A stretch of DNA of 64,000 bases, taken from assembly GCA_036768485.1 (NCBI GenBank), contig JAVLUZ010000271.1, positions 2,896,309 to 2,960,308 on the forward strand. Reading direction: 5' to 3'. The notes beneath the pieces are model-generated. The model saw nothing but the letters and a program-made list of their open reading frames with translations. It was not told where the DNA came from and searched no databases. Positions 22,796 to 34,372 of this stretch are shown here, piece by piece; within the stretch, counting starts at the first letter, position 1; each line of letters opens with the position of its first letter. Source of the DNA: Mermis nigrescens (Eukaryota > Nematoda > Enoplea > Mermithida > Mermithidae). The position numbers and the translations under genes were made by a program.

Positions 22796-23250
22796 AAAAC
22801 GATGAAGAAGCTAACGTTGTGAATTATGACGAAGTTGAACATGCTTTTAAAGTTCGATATATGACGTCCACGGAGGCACAATGGCGGATAATGGGATATC
22901 CCATTGTGTATAAAAGCCATATTGTAATGCGTCAGTGGGTCTATGGCCCAGAAGGATGCCCAGTTATAGTACAGGAGGGCTATGAGCGTGAAGCAGAGGA
23001 GGAAATGACTGCTAGAAATAAGGTAAATATGTTGCAGGCTTTCTTCAACTTGTGCAAACATGACCAGTTTGCCAGAACGCTGACCTATGACCAAGTAGGT
23101 CTTCATTATTCCTTTAATAGGGCTGACTCATAAATGGAAGAGGCGGAGTCGCCACAATCCTGAGCAAATAATTGTACGTGTAGGCAGTGTGTCTCCTGTT
23201 AATCGAGAATTGTTCTGTATTCGATTTGTTACTGTTTCATGTTAAAGGCC
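22796..23250 (+). pseudogene. Helitron region between Rep and helicase, frameshifted
   Basis: Starts after the acceptor at 22795 with NDEEANVVNYDEVEHAFKV, continues through RYMTSTEAQWRIMGYPI, and matches the conserved linker of Helitron Rep-helicase proteins (the NYDE...RY.S..EA.WR...YP block). The frame terminates at 23131-23133 (RADS stop). Recognisable continuation (HKWKRRSRHNPEQIIV) lies in another frame from about 23115, and a further shift is needed before the helicase at 23291. These shifts suggest inactivation of the full-length product. Confidence 0.65.
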
Positions 23251-23290
23251 CTAGGAGTTTTGATGAGTTGAAGACTGTGAACTGCTACGA

Positions 23291-24016
23291 GTGTGTGACA
23301 CATTTGAAGAAGCATGTGTGCTGTTGCGCCTGCTTGACAGCGATGATATCTGGCGAAAAACGTTAGTTGCTGCTGCTGATGAAATGATGGGCGTGAGGAG
23401 GTTTCAGAGATTCTTTGCCATGATCATTTACCACTGCGCGCCTTCGCGCCCCCTGGAGCTGTTGGATGAGTTTTTGTCCAAGCTCTGCCCTTCCTTCGGC
23501 GTTCGGACTGAAGAGCAGCGGCGGCAAAATGTTTTACGTCGTTTAGAGTACTTTTTCCAGCAGTGGAATACCAATTGCAAAAATATGGGATTGACTGCCC
23601 CAGTAAGTTTTGATTATAATGAAATGGACAGGTACATGCTGAACACCGACGATAATGATCGTCCGCTCACTCGACGCTGCGATTGGGCATCTATTGCGGA
23701 GGCCAGTATAGGTAAGTTGAACCTCGAGCAGCATCAGTTTTTTGATCAAATTGTCGCTAGCATTGATGCGGATCCTTCCAACTCTGACATTCAGCGACTA
23801 TTTTTCCTACAGGGAGCCGGCGGAACCGGTAAAACATTTCTGTATAATACAATTATACAATACGTTTTAGGCAATGATAAGACCGTTGTTGCCTGTGCAA
23901 CAACGGGAATCGCTGCTCTTCTGCTCATCAATGGAGCAACAATCCATAGCCAGTTCCACATAAACAATGATGTCAATGAGATGTCCGAGTCGGCCATGCC
24001 ATTTGAGTGTATTCAG
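23291..24016 (+). CDS. Pif1-like helicase of the Helitron, exon 1
   Basis: The exon encodes TFEEACVLLRLLDSDDIW, typical of the segment before the helicase, then the P-loop GAGGTGKT at residues 175-182 and motif Ia (VACATTGIAALLLINGAT). It ends CAG|GTGGAC in phase 0 after PFECIQ. Spliced to 24858 it gives a 617-residue frame from the Met at 23291, without a stop. Pif1-type SF1 helicases unwind DNA 5' to 3' and in Helitrons drive strand displacement during rolling-circle transposition. The true start is upstream in the Rep fusion; the Met at 23291 is only the first in this frame after the shift. Confidence 0.85.
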
Positions 24017-24857
24017 GTGGACATTTTATTTTCTAACATATACACAGCATGGAGGGGGTAGAAAATTATTTTTCAAATCTTTTTTTAGTATAATGTGCAA
24101 ATGGTGGGTAGTTTTGCTATTTTTGAGCCATAAGATGAGTAAACACGTGTAAAATAGAACCTTTTCTATGGGGTTTTTGTAAAATCGCAAATTGTGGAAA
24201 AGGGATAAGTGAATAAACAAAAGGAGCCTTGAAACCTTCCAAGATCATGTACGCATGAAATGCAGCAAAATTATATGTAAAGCGTACACGTAATGGGAGG
24301 TGCTAGCACCCAGTGGCGGATCCTGGATTTTCCTAGGGGGGCGGTACCCCTAGGGGGTGGCAAAATCCTGATTTGGGCGGAGAAATTAGCCGTTTTAACC
24401 CAAAAATCGCAAAAAAATCGCTCAAAAATCCATAATTTTGCGCACTATTTTGGGCCAATGGGGGGCGGCGGCCCCCTCCCCCGCCCCACGTAAATCCGCC
24501 CCTACTCGCACCCTAAAAACGTCGAACGTTTTTTTCTAATTTTATTGTTATTTCTTCGATTATGTCGCAAGAACTTGACATAAAATTTCGAAATGTTGTT
24601 CTATGAGACTATTAAATTTTAATGGATTTGTAACCATTGATGTGTTTTGCTGAATTTAGGCATCATAGATGCTAAGGATAAAGTATCTATGATGCCTACT
24701 GAGAGGGTGAAAAAGTATTGTGACTTTGTAGAATGGGTGTTCGAGTTTAGGTGGTGGATTCCCAAACCCCCTTTTGCATGCATGCTAATAATTATACTTT
24801 AATTTTACTTTATGCATTTTGAATTATTTCCATCACTATTTTAATACCTTATTGCAG
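24017..24857 (+). other. Helicase intron with a hAT-like MITE
   Basis: Phase-0 intron with donor GTGGAC and acceptor TATTGCAG. It contains the MITE at 24311-24504 and otherwise AT-rich noncoding sequence. Confidence 0.7.
24311..24504. mobile_element. Small hAT-like MITE in the helicase intron
   Basis: Starts CAGTGGCGGATCC and ends with the complement of TAGGGGCGGATTT. Flanks are CTAGCACC (24303-24310) and CTCGCACC (24505-24512), an 8 bp duplication with one mismatch. Only 194 bp, noncoding. Confidence 0.7.
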
Positions 24858-25985
24858 GCCAATAAACTTCGAAATGCATCAATCATAATTATGGATGAGA
24901 TTAGCATGATGCACCGGCATGCGTTTGAATATGTCGATAAGGTTTTAAAATCGATTCAGCGACGAGATGAGGCGCCTGTGCCATTTGGCGGAAAAGTTGT
25001 GCTCATAGGTGGTGACTTCAAGCAACTTTTGCCAGTTGTTAAGGGCGGAGTTCAGTATGATCAGGTAGAGTTCTCTATTAAGCGTTCTAGGCTCTTCCCA
25101 TTGTTTGCCAAACTCGAGTTACGGCAAAACATGCGGGTCGATCCGGATGAAGTAGAGTTTTGCGACTTTCTTAACAAAGTCGGCAATGGTTTAAATTTTG
25201 TAGGGCAGACGGACCGCATCGCCATCCCAGGTCAGTATTTTGTTGATAATTTGAAGTCATTGATTGATTTTACCTTTCCATTTTTGAATGATTATGATCC
25301 TTCTATGCTTGATTCAGCAATTTTAGCACCCACAAATCTAGCAGTCGAAAGCATCAATAATGCCATTCTTGACCAGTTTCCGGGCGATAAAGTCACAATC
25401 AGGTCATTGGACAGCCTGATCGTGCGCGGCGCCGAAGAACATGCCCTGGGCGGTCTGAACGTAAACGTCGGCAACAACTCCCTGGAAAACATCCATCGGC
25501 TGACTCCATCCGGTCTACCGCCCCACGAATTGAACCTAAAAGTAGGTGCCATTGTGATGTTGATCCGGAACTTGTCCATTCCGGATGGCCTCTGCAATGG
25601 AACTCGACTCCAGGTAAAAGCTATTTCAGAGGAAATTTTAGTCTGTCAGCCAGTCACATGTTTGAGTAAATCAAAGTCCAGGAATTACGTTACTATACCC
25701 ATGGTAAGGTTTACACATGGCACCTCGCCAAATTCCAGGGAAACGGCGTTCACCAGGATCCAATTCCCACTCCGTCTCTCTTTTGCAATGACTATAAACA
25801 AGGCGCAGGGCCAAACCCTAGGATCTGTAGGCCTAGCCCTGGACACTCACAACGTTTTCTCGCACGGTCAACTCTATGTAGCTCTATCACGGGTTAGGCG
25901 ATTTGACATGATTCGCATACTCGCCGAAACGCCAAGGGTAAGTGACCAAGTGCGAAATGTTGTGATTCCCGACGCCCTTAAATAG
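24858..25985 (+). CDS. Pif1-like helicase of the Helitron, exon 2
   Basis: The exon continues the helicase in phase 0 with ANKLRNASIIIMDEISMMHR (Walker B, DE), then LIGGDFKQLLPVV (motif III, with Q), SAILAPTNLAVESINN, the KVGAIVMLIRNL block and the C-terminal TINKAQGQTL and LYVALSRVRR motifs (V and VI with the arginine finger). All hallmark motifs are present and no stop interrupts them, so this is the least damaged protein in the element. It ends at TAG 25983-25985. A hairpin follows 15 bases downstream. Confidence 0.9.
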   Translation, partial: ANKLRNASIIIMDEISMMHRHAFEYVDKVLKSIQRRDEAPVPFGGKVVLIGGDFKQLLPVVKGGVQYDQVEFSIKRSRLFPLFAKLELRQNMRVDPDEVEFCDFLNKVGNGLNFVGQTDRIAIPGQYFVDNLKSLIDFTFPFLNDYDPSMLDSAILAPTNLAVESINNAILDQFPGDKVTIRSLDSLIVRGAEEHALGGLNVNVGNNSLENIHRLTPSGLPPHELNLKVGAIVMLIRNLSIPDGLCNGTRLQVKAISEEILVCQPVTCLSKSKSRNYVTIPMVRFTHGTSPNSRETAFTRIQFPLRLSFAMTINKAQGQTLGSVGLALDTHNVFSHGQLYVALSRVRRFDMIRILAETPRVSDQVRNVVIPDALK

Positions 25986-26000
25986 GGGTCCTAACTTTTT

Positions 26001-26032
26001 TAGCATAGTCCCGTCTTAATCCAACTATGCTA
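26001..26032 (+). other. Candidate Helitron 3' terminal hairpin
   Basis: TAGCATAGT and ACTATGCTA form a perfect 9 bp stem with a 14-base loop, 15 bases after the helicase stop. A second short inverted pair, GTCAAC...GTTGAC, follows near 26060-26095. Helitrons end with a short hairpin near their 3' end; no clear CTRR terminus was found beside it. Confidence 0.45.
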
Positions 26033-26099
26033 ATCAGAGTCTATCTCCGCCCAAGAAGTCAACCGTGGATTTCAATAATCCTACGACGTTGACTGAGGG

Positions 26100-27829
26100 T
26101 GTGGCTCACAAATGGCCAATGGCTGACTTGCTTGCTATATGATATGTAAAATAATTTAAATTCTGCTCCAAAATTCTTTATGTTTTTACGAAAAACGCAT
26201 AAAAACTTTGCAAGTCAGCAATTGGCAAGGCGTACCTCACCCCTTCGCGCGGGGTGGGCTGTCGAGCCAAAATATACATGTAACAGGGTTGGAGGGAACA
26301 CTACTAAGTCCGAGAATTCCATATCGCTTCAGCCAGTCATGGGTTCGTCTGTGGGATTAAGGTCTAAAATTGGCAGGTCATCTAGCCCCTCCCCCTTTGT
26401 CACCCCAATGGGTAGATAATGCAGATATTGATTGTTACATGTATATTTGGTAACCAAGTGAGGACGCCGTTTAACATGCGCAGCATGGGACATCGGGAGG
26501 GGGTGTTTAATTTTAAAGTGCCTCTTTAGGGCCTCACGCTTCGAAAAATATTGTTTTTTGGCTTTTTCTGTCCATGCTTGACTAAAGATCCAAATTTTCG
26601 TATAAAAAATAAAAAAGTTGAACGAATTGAAAAAAATATATTCAAAACATGAGTATAAGGCGCGAAGCGCCGAAAAATCGATGCTTTTGAGCAAATAGAT
26701 AGCTTAAAAAGTTTACAAAGCTATCTGTGTTCGATTTTTAGGAATGTATTGTAAACTTTCTAAACATTCGGAAATTCAGGGGGTGTAAGGGCTTTTTTGC
26801 GGGTGGGGCAGAGAAGGTTAAAAAACTTTCCAGAAGGGGCTAATCCCTATTATTATGTATGGACGCTGGATTGCTTCAATTCTGCCCATTACATGTGGAA
26901 GCTACTTCGGTCATTTCCTACGAATTAGCAAATTGATGGCGAAATTTTTCGTTGGAATCGTCGAGGTGAGTCATTACATCTTTCATGTCGTTGTTTTCGT
27001 TATTAATTTGGTTTTCCTTTGTTTTATGAAAGTTTGAATTTCGGTCATTTTATTCTAGAGTTTGCGAAAATATTTCGTAAAACAATGACAATTTTGGCTG
27101 TAATTTTCTTTCCTATTCAAACTTATATTTTAAACATCTTTGATGATATGTTTAACATTCAAGCTATTCATACGATTTTCTCTTTAGATGTTTTTTTTTC
27201 GATTAAAGTACCCGAGCACCGAAATTCTTGATTTATCTCCATTTTGGTCGATTCAATTGGTTTTACCTGTATTCAGTTTACTTGTATGCTTGCCAACGTT
27301 CATATTTGTATATATGTTTTGTGCGAGCTGAAAAGCTCAGCAACGGAATTCGAATCGTGAGAAAAATAACGGAGTAATTTTAAAGTGACTTTTACGCACA
27401 AAAAACGATCAATTTGCACCGAAATATTATTTTTTGATGTTTTTACGATACTCTGCTTTACAGGACGTAAAATTAAAAAGATTGCCAAGAAATCAAGAAG
27501 ATTTAAAATTCGACGCTATCGAGCAAACAAATAGCTAAAAACGCTTAAACTGCAAGTGTTCTACGAAATAGTTGGCTAATTGCGAATTTGGGGTGGGGTC
27601 AAAACAATATTTACGATTTTGAGGAATTAGACTATATGTTTTTAAAATTTCGTATTGAGAACTTTTTGTCATTGTTTCATTTTTTTGACACGGCTTTTCG
27701 ACGAAATTCAATTTAATGCCCGTTATAACGTGTCGTTTTTCAAATCAAGAACTGGAAGAAATTTGCCCCCTCCCCTCCTGAAATTGACTGAGACCCCCAT
27801 CCAAAATACAAATTCTCCGATTATTTTTC
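26100..27829. other. AT-rich stretch with GCGCGAAGCGCC-type palindromes
   Basis: No gene recognised. The segment near 26645-26700 (palindrome GGCGCGAAGCGCC, then TTTTGAGCAAATAGATAGCT) recurs at 33911 and 38581 and defines another miniature repeat family whose ends I could not fix. Confidence 0.4.
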
Positions 27830-29095
27830 TATTGTCTAACATTTCTAATGGTAGATCTCTACATATATTCAATTTTTCTACTCATCAAGAATACGAGCCA
27901 TTATTATACTGTTGTCGTTTATAAGCCTAATCGTTTTGGCTTTGATGATCCTCTTTATTCATAAGCTGCAATTTCTTCGTTAAAGTCAGACAGGTTAAAT
28001 GGTTTTGTCGCCCAAATTTGTCAAAAAATTTCAATATACTCAATAAAAAATGTTGCGTTAAGAGTTATATTAAATAAAATTACACAATGATAAGATGTTT
28101 GTACCTATTTTCGTCTCTAGCTTGATAATTTTCGAGTCCCACTTCTAGGGAAGTCGAAAGTCCGCATTTTCCTATAGTCTAACACATCCAATGGATTATT
28201 TCTGTATTTCAATTTTTTATATATAAAGAATGCGAGCCATGATTATATTATTGTCGTTTATAAGCCCAATCGTTTTGGCTTTGAAAATCCTCCTTATTAG
28301 AATACAATCATTCATGCTAATTAGTTCAGTTCTTATTAATACGTCCAAATGCAACATTTTATTTACGTTTGACGAACCACTACGTATTTTGGAAAAACTC
28401 GGCCGTTTTTAGATGTTTTTTGCCGCTTTTAGCTTATAATTATGGCTATTTACCGCCCTTCCTCAACTACAAGTTTGATCCGTTACTTTTATGTTGTTGT
28501 TCACCATTCTCATCTTTCACTTTGTCAGTGTTTTAATTATCGGAAGCAATTTGTCTTTATATTTTTAAGATAGTTAAGTTCAAAATCATTCGTTGATAAC
28601 TTAAAATTATCTATTCATGTTTATCACTATAGTCTGTGTCCAATGGTTTATTTCTGTATTTTAATTTTTTATGTATAAAGAATGCGAGCCATGATTATAT
28701 TATTGTCGTTTATAAGCCCAATCGTTTTGGCTTTGAAAATCTTCCTTATTAGAATACAATCATTCATGCTAATTAGTGCAGTTATTATTAATACGTCCAA
28801 ATGCAACATTTTATTTACATTTGACGAACCACTACGTATTTTGGAAAAACTCGGCCGTTTTTAGATGTTTTTTTGCCGTTTTTAGCTTATAATTATGGCT
28901 ATTTACCGCCCTTCCTCAATCAAAAGTTTGATCCATTACTTCTATGCTGTTGTTCACCATACTCATCTTTCACTTTGTCAGTGTTTTAATTATCGGAAGC
29001 AATTTGTCTTTATATTTTCAAGATAGTTAAGTTCAAAATCATTCCTTGAAAACTTAAAATTATCTGTTCATGTTTATCACTATAGTCTGTTTCAC
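27830..29095 (+). repeat. Tandem triplication, unit about 452 bp
   Basis: Units two and three (about 28175-28627 and 28628-29090) are very similar and offset by 452 bp. The first (27830-27960) is a diverged partial unit carrying the same GAGCCATTATTATACTGTTGTC-like block. Each full unit carries a 60-codon frame (28230 and 28682) that is probably a passenger, since substitutions do not favour synonymous sites by eye. Confidence 0.7.
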
Positions 29096-30237
29096 ATAAC
29101 TTTAAGCATGAATTCCAAGAATTTTCGTCAACTATATATCACATCAACACTTTAATCGCAATCTGTCAGCTTATAGCCGTAGACTATAGATGCGGCTTTC
29201 TTCAAATATTTTCCGGCGCCGGATTTTCGCTGATTGAATGATTTTGTTGCCCAATTTAGTCAAAATTTTCAAAAATATTGTTGCGTCCAAACATCGTCCC
29301 TTTGTCTAATTTTATTATTTTCAATTAAATTAGATTTTTAAATTAAATTAGACTATGGGAAGATTTTTGGACCGATTTTTGTCTGTAGCTTGATAATTTT
29401 GGGTCTCTCTTCTAGAAAAATCGAAACTTCGCCCATGCGCCGTGTTAGCTATTTTATTTATAAATATAAGATAAATAAGTCGTGCCTATCGCCGCTCTGC
29501 TTTGACATGCATCAAACTCGATCATTTTATGACCGTCGCTTATCCTCTGTGCGCTATTATCTGCATTCCGCTTCGATTTGGAACAATTATAGTTTAGATA
29601 CTACTCAGTTTTATAAGGCTCTTAATGTATAGATTTGTTGATTGGCTATATGTTTTAACTACATTCTGTAAATTTTGAATCTTTTTTACCTCTGGCGAAA
29701 AAAGTGATTAAATAATTTACTATTGCAAATAAATCAAACACGGATTCAGAAGGGGTTCGCAAAAAATAACTTGGACGTAATAGAGAATAATTTGATGATT
29801 TATTAAATTATCGGGGGGGGTTTCAAATTTTTCTGGCGCTTGCCGCCAGGTTTTAATCAGAAATGTCTTTTATCGATTTTACGGTGCTATAATAAGTTTA
29901 CTTTTACGTCAGCATAGTTGCTTATGTACGAACTCTGATATTTCCAGTATTTTTCGGTGCAAATGCACGATTTTGCATTAGTTCAGCGCGCTTTACGTCG
30001 AAAAATTTCGAAAATTTCAAACTTTTTTGGATTACATATGAATGAATGGACGGATTTTTCGGACAATTCTTAACACTGTTTGAAAATTTGTTATTCCGCC
30101 CATGTTGTTAGAAAATTATGCGCCAGCAAGTGATATTAATTGATTTATCTTCATATTTCGACTGAGTGTTATTGTTACAGAATTTATTATACATCTGTCA
30201 AGAAATACTGAATCAATATTTTAGCGCTCAATTTTGG
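29096..30237. other. No recognised gene
   Basis: AT-rich. A CTGGCGCTTGCCGCCAG palindrome lies at about 29832. Frames are at most 80 codons. Confidence 0.45.
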
Positions 30238-31059
30238 TTCGCATGATACTCATATTATGATCACGAAAGGTTAATCGTACTAATGCGCTTTTTAACGCGC
30301 TGTCCAAGATTGCGTTTATTACGAAAGCGTTATCTTTATTCCGTTTTTTCCATAATCGTTGCATCGCGCACACACCCGTACATGCATTGAAATAACGCGT
30401 GTGCTCTTTTCCAGACAGGACCGACGCTACTCAGCTGCTAATTAGGCGGCGACGTGGAATTTCCATTCTCTTGCGGTTTACAGTTTTGCTAGGTACGTTC
30501 TCATTTCAGCCAATGAAAATTGATCTAAATTTCAAACAATCAGATGCTATTGGATAATTCAAATGCTGCTGCATAGATTTTCATTTCAACCAATCACATG
30601 CTGCAATAGATTGTTTTTGAATCACTAGACATAGCGCACTTTAAGATTTCGCTTTCGCAGTTTACGCAGCTGTTTTCACAGTTTACAAAGCTGCGACTCG
30701 GACTCGGCAGGCACTTCGCGTATTTTGTGCAGTCTGCGCGCCCGATCATTTTCATCCTTTCCCACGCTCTGTTGAGTCGGAAGCGTAGGCAGCATTGCGT
30801 TGCGTCCGCTGCCTTTCACATTATTGTCTTTAGTATACCCTATTAACGCTTGTGTGTATACATATTTATTTAGATCTGAAATATTATGTCCATATTGAGC
30901 AAATGATAACTCGAACCTTTTCAGTTTGTAAAAATTGTTTTTCTGAAGAACTTCGTAATAATCATCGTTTTGTCGTGCAAAATGCTATGCTTTTCATCAA
31001 TTTTCGGATTGGAAATTCTTTTTTTATCCGAACATAATATTTTTCAAAAGGTGATTTCT

Positions 31060-32200
31060 TTCCTCAATTGATCAGGCGCATGAAGGGAGCTATTCAAAGA
31101 ACATTTTATTTGCTAGATGAAATTGTGTGATTGCGCGTTTTACTTGTACATTATTTGAATTTCTTACCTACTCACAGCTTGCTCTAATTATGCTGTAAAT
31201 TCTCAAATTGTTGGGAATTTTGCTTTTGAATAATTAATTCTTCACATTTTTCTGCGTAACAAACCGTAGCCGTAGCCAACATTTTTGTCAGCGGGAGGCT
31301 TAAATGTGTTATTTGGGCTTTTTCTCATCTTCCTGCTCTAATACAGCAATAGATAGATTAGTTTTTCTGACATTTTTTTACGTTTTCGACGTTACGATGT
31401 TTATTATGCGCTTGAAGCGCGTTGAATGTTTTTATTTTACACTGCTCAGTTCTCGAACATTTCGAAATTTTCGCCAGGGAGGGTGATTCCCCGTACTCCC
31501 CCGCCCCCCTCCCCACTGACTGCGCCTGTGTAAGTAACGTAATTAAGATTAGAAATAGCTGATTAATTATCTCAGCATTCATGAATGCTTCATTATTTGA
31601 ACAGCGGACGCAACGCAATGCAAACATAATATGTTTTATACGGTCATTTATACGAGCGTAATATTTTTTATACCTTCATTTCTTTGCTTAATTGATCAGG
31701 CGCATGAAGGGAGCAAATTTTAAAACTCTATTTGCTTGATGACATTGTGTGATTGGGCGTATAGTTAGAATTGTACCTTATTTGAATTTCTTACCTTCTC
31801 ATAGTTTTGCGTTTCTCTATATTTATGAATGCTTGGATTAAGCTGAAAATTCTCAAATTGTTGTGAATTTTGCTTTTGAATAATTCTTTTAATCTTTGCC
31901 GTGTAACAAAGCTTAGGCGTAACCAGGATTTTTATCAGTGGGGTATCGAATAATGTGTTAATTGGGCTTTTCACGTTTTCCTGCTTTATCACAGCAATAT
32001 AGAAATATATTTTTTTCGAAACGTTTTGTGCCGAAATTTTCCTTAAGAAAGGGGAATTCCCATACTCCCACCGCCCCCGCCTCCCCAATGACTGCGTCTG
32101 TGTAAGAAATGTTATTAAGATTGCGTTGAATGTTGTAAACAGCTGTTTATTTATCTCTGCATTCATGAATGCTTCAATATTTGAGCACTACAGCAAAAAT
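31060..32200 (+). repeat. Older tandem duplication inside unit 1
   Basis: About 31065-31600 and 31685-32195 share blocks in the same order: TTGATCAGGCGCATGAAGGG, ATTCTCAAATTGTTG, the decayed GTAGCCAACATTTTTGTCAG / GTAACCAGGATTTTTATCAG ends, CCCCACTGACTGCG and TTCATGAATGCTTCA. Each half contains remains of a hAT-like MITE (GCGTAGCCAGGA type). The same arrangement is copied in unit 2 at about 35725-36860. Confidence 0.65.
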
Positions 32201-32654
32201 TTTCATTTTCTCCTGTGCATAATCTTTTTGTGTTGTGCTCGCTTTGACGCTTTGTAATTGTTGCTGTTTACTTTAGTTGCCAGTATGGGAGTTTTGGGTG
32301 ATGGGGGGTGCGTGAAATACAAAATTCTATCTAACATGGCTCTCTTGGCTGAAAATTGTTGTCTATGCGTCTAAATTGGCATTTCATATAAATAAAGTTT
32401 AAAAACTTGTAATATTTATTTGGCAGATTGTACGAACTATAGTCAAAAAATGAATATATGGCAAATTTGTCTTTGTTCAATTGAAAGATATCTTAAGACG
32501 GTTGAAACCGCCACTTTTCCACGTGTTTTTTACAGCAAAATCGCGATTTATGGGGTAACTTTTCGGCTCGCACTTCAACTACGCTGATGTCGTTTGTAGT
32601 CATACATCTTTTTGTAAACCCTTGCATGTTTACTTGCATGTTTCTGGTTTTAAG

Positions 32655-32799
32655 ACTTTCGAAAGCACCGATGGAGCAGCGACGTAGGCCTTGGACAGCA
32701 ATGGTAGCGGCAGCAGAGCGACGACGACGGCCGGTGGCGCCTGCGCGAGCAGAGCCGGCGGCGGCAGGGGTGCAGCGGATTTGGCATGCGGTTCGTCGG
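32655..32799 (+). CDS. SGNH-gene exon A, copy 1
   Basis: A GC-rich island in AT-rich surroundings, bounded by an AG (TTTTAAG) and a GT donor (CGG|GTATGC). From the ATG at 32671 it encodes 43 residues, MEQRRRPWTAMVAAAERRRR onward, ending exactly in phase 0. Arg/Ala-rich with ERRRRP, resembling the heptads of exon B. It may be the first coding exon of the gene whose catalytic domain lies at 39429 onward. Reading frames in the other phases also stay open because of base composition, so the phase-0 agreement across three exons is the main argument. Confidence 0.55.
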
Positions 32800-34141
32800 G
32801 TATGCTTTTAAAATCGTTGTGTTGATTCATTGGCAAAGATAAGCTTGGCGTTGTAATTTGCAATGATTTTTGGCCCTTCTTGATCATAATTTCTCAAATT
32901 TCAAAAGCACTTCGCGCCAGATAACGCCTATTATTTACACTTTCTTTCGACCTGCAAGCCATTTTTCTTCATGTAGTACTTTTGAAAACAATTTCAAGAG
33001 CTGCAACAGCTATTTCAGCATGCATTTTTTCCATTTTGGAACATATTTTTTTAACAAATTTAGGACTTTTGTGTCACGTTACAGAAATGCAGGAAAGACA
33101 GCACTTAACTAAGAAACTAAACGTCGTTCAGTCCTAATTACTAAAATTTTATTACGATTTTCGCTAGAAATGTATTGATTTTGGCGCACTAAACTGTCTA
33201 AATTTTAAAATTATTTGAGAATACGTTGTGTTAAAACGGATTTTACATAAAAGAAGACAATGTAAAACGTCGATGAAATGCTATTTCGCACGTGATGGGC
33301 AAATTTTTAGACCTGAAAATGCCAAGTCCGCCAGTGTGAAATCACAATTTTTTTGTTCTTGTGGAGGTCATTTTCTAACTAACGTTTTTATATTTGGTTT
33401 TATAACCAGGGGAACCCAAATTCGGATAAATCTATTAGCTTCTTTCAGCTTCATGCATAATCTATGCCGTATATTTCGAAAGTTTAAAAAACAGCTGCTT
33501 TTACCATTCCGATTCCAAAAACTATATTATTCTAACAAAAGCTTCTGCGGTTATTCAGCGCTTTGATGTGACGCTTTTGCCTCGTGTGATGAACATTTAT
33601 TCTACGACTATGACTTTATTTTTTATTCGTGAATTCTTGCAAATTCTAGAATAAGTATTAGATGAACAAATGAATTTCGTTGCAAGTTTAAAACAGTATA
33701 TTACTATTAATTACTTATCTCAAGATATGCACACCATGAGGACTCGGCGGGGGATAGAATGCCATACTTGGTACCAATTATACTGGGCTCGAGTCAAAAG
33801 CATCATTTTTCAACGTTTCTTACGATACCATATTTTTTAAAGTATAAAAACATTAGAACTTTGGAAAAAAACAAAAAGTAAATCAAATTGAATAAACTAA
33901 GCAAAACACGAGTATATGGCGCGAAGCGCCGAAAATTTCACACTTTTGAGCAACTAGATAGCTATAAACGCTTAATAAGGCACATTCCCTTTGATTGTTT
34001 AGATAGTTTTTGGTAACTTTTGAAAAAACATAAATTCTGGGGTTGGTGATAATTTGCGCACTAAGTTCAATATAATTCAGCGTAGATGAATTATTTATAT
34101 TTTGCAATGCGCTGTTTGAAATAAAATGTATGCAATAATAG

Positions 34142-34372
34142 GGGAGACAGGACGCGGCGGACCAACAACCAGTGGCAGCGGTGGTGGAGCGACGGCGACC
34201 GGCAGTGGAGCGACGGCGACCGGCAGTGGAGCGACGGCGACCGGCAGTTGAGCGACGGCGACCGGCAGTTGAGCGACGGCGACCGGCAGTGGAGGTGCGA
34301 CGTCCAGCACTGACAGCGGTGGAGCGACGGCAAGCGGCAGTGGCGGCGGCGGCAAATCTGCAAGTGGAGCGG
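34142..34372 (+). CDS. SGNH-gene exon B, copy 1, heptad VERRRPA repeats
   Basis: Bounded by AATAATAG and a GT donor (GAGCGG|GTACTC), 231 bp, 77 codons, phase 0 on both sides. A 21 bp minisatellite (about 34183-34288) encodes five copies of the heptad VERRRPA, followed by AVERRQAAVAAAANLQVER. The product is highly basic. Prolines make a continuous coiled coil unlikely. Frames on the other strand are also open but have no splice-site support. Confidence 0.6.

Larger units (their letters stand above)
14914..26035 (+). mobile_element. Helitron with Ulp1-like protease, Rep and Pif1 helicase
   Basis: The element is defined on the left by the start of homology to an inverted second copy (44991-47165) and on the right by a 9 bp-stem hairpin just after the helicase stop. 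In between lie a Lys-rich first frame, a C48-type protease, a cysteine-rich region, an HUH Rep domain and a Pif1-type helicase, the standard Helitron order with the extra cysteine protease known from Helitron2/Helentron-type elements. Introns are present and several junctions are in phase. Frameshifts and one in-frame stop occur in the first half, so this copy is probably inactive, while the helicase looks intact. Exact termini (5' TC, 3' CTRR) were not identified. Confidence 0.75.

Noticed and set aside
28230..28864. Duplicated 60-codon frames as small genes
   Set aside because: They are carried by the tandem repeat, lack motifs and continue with no supporting context.
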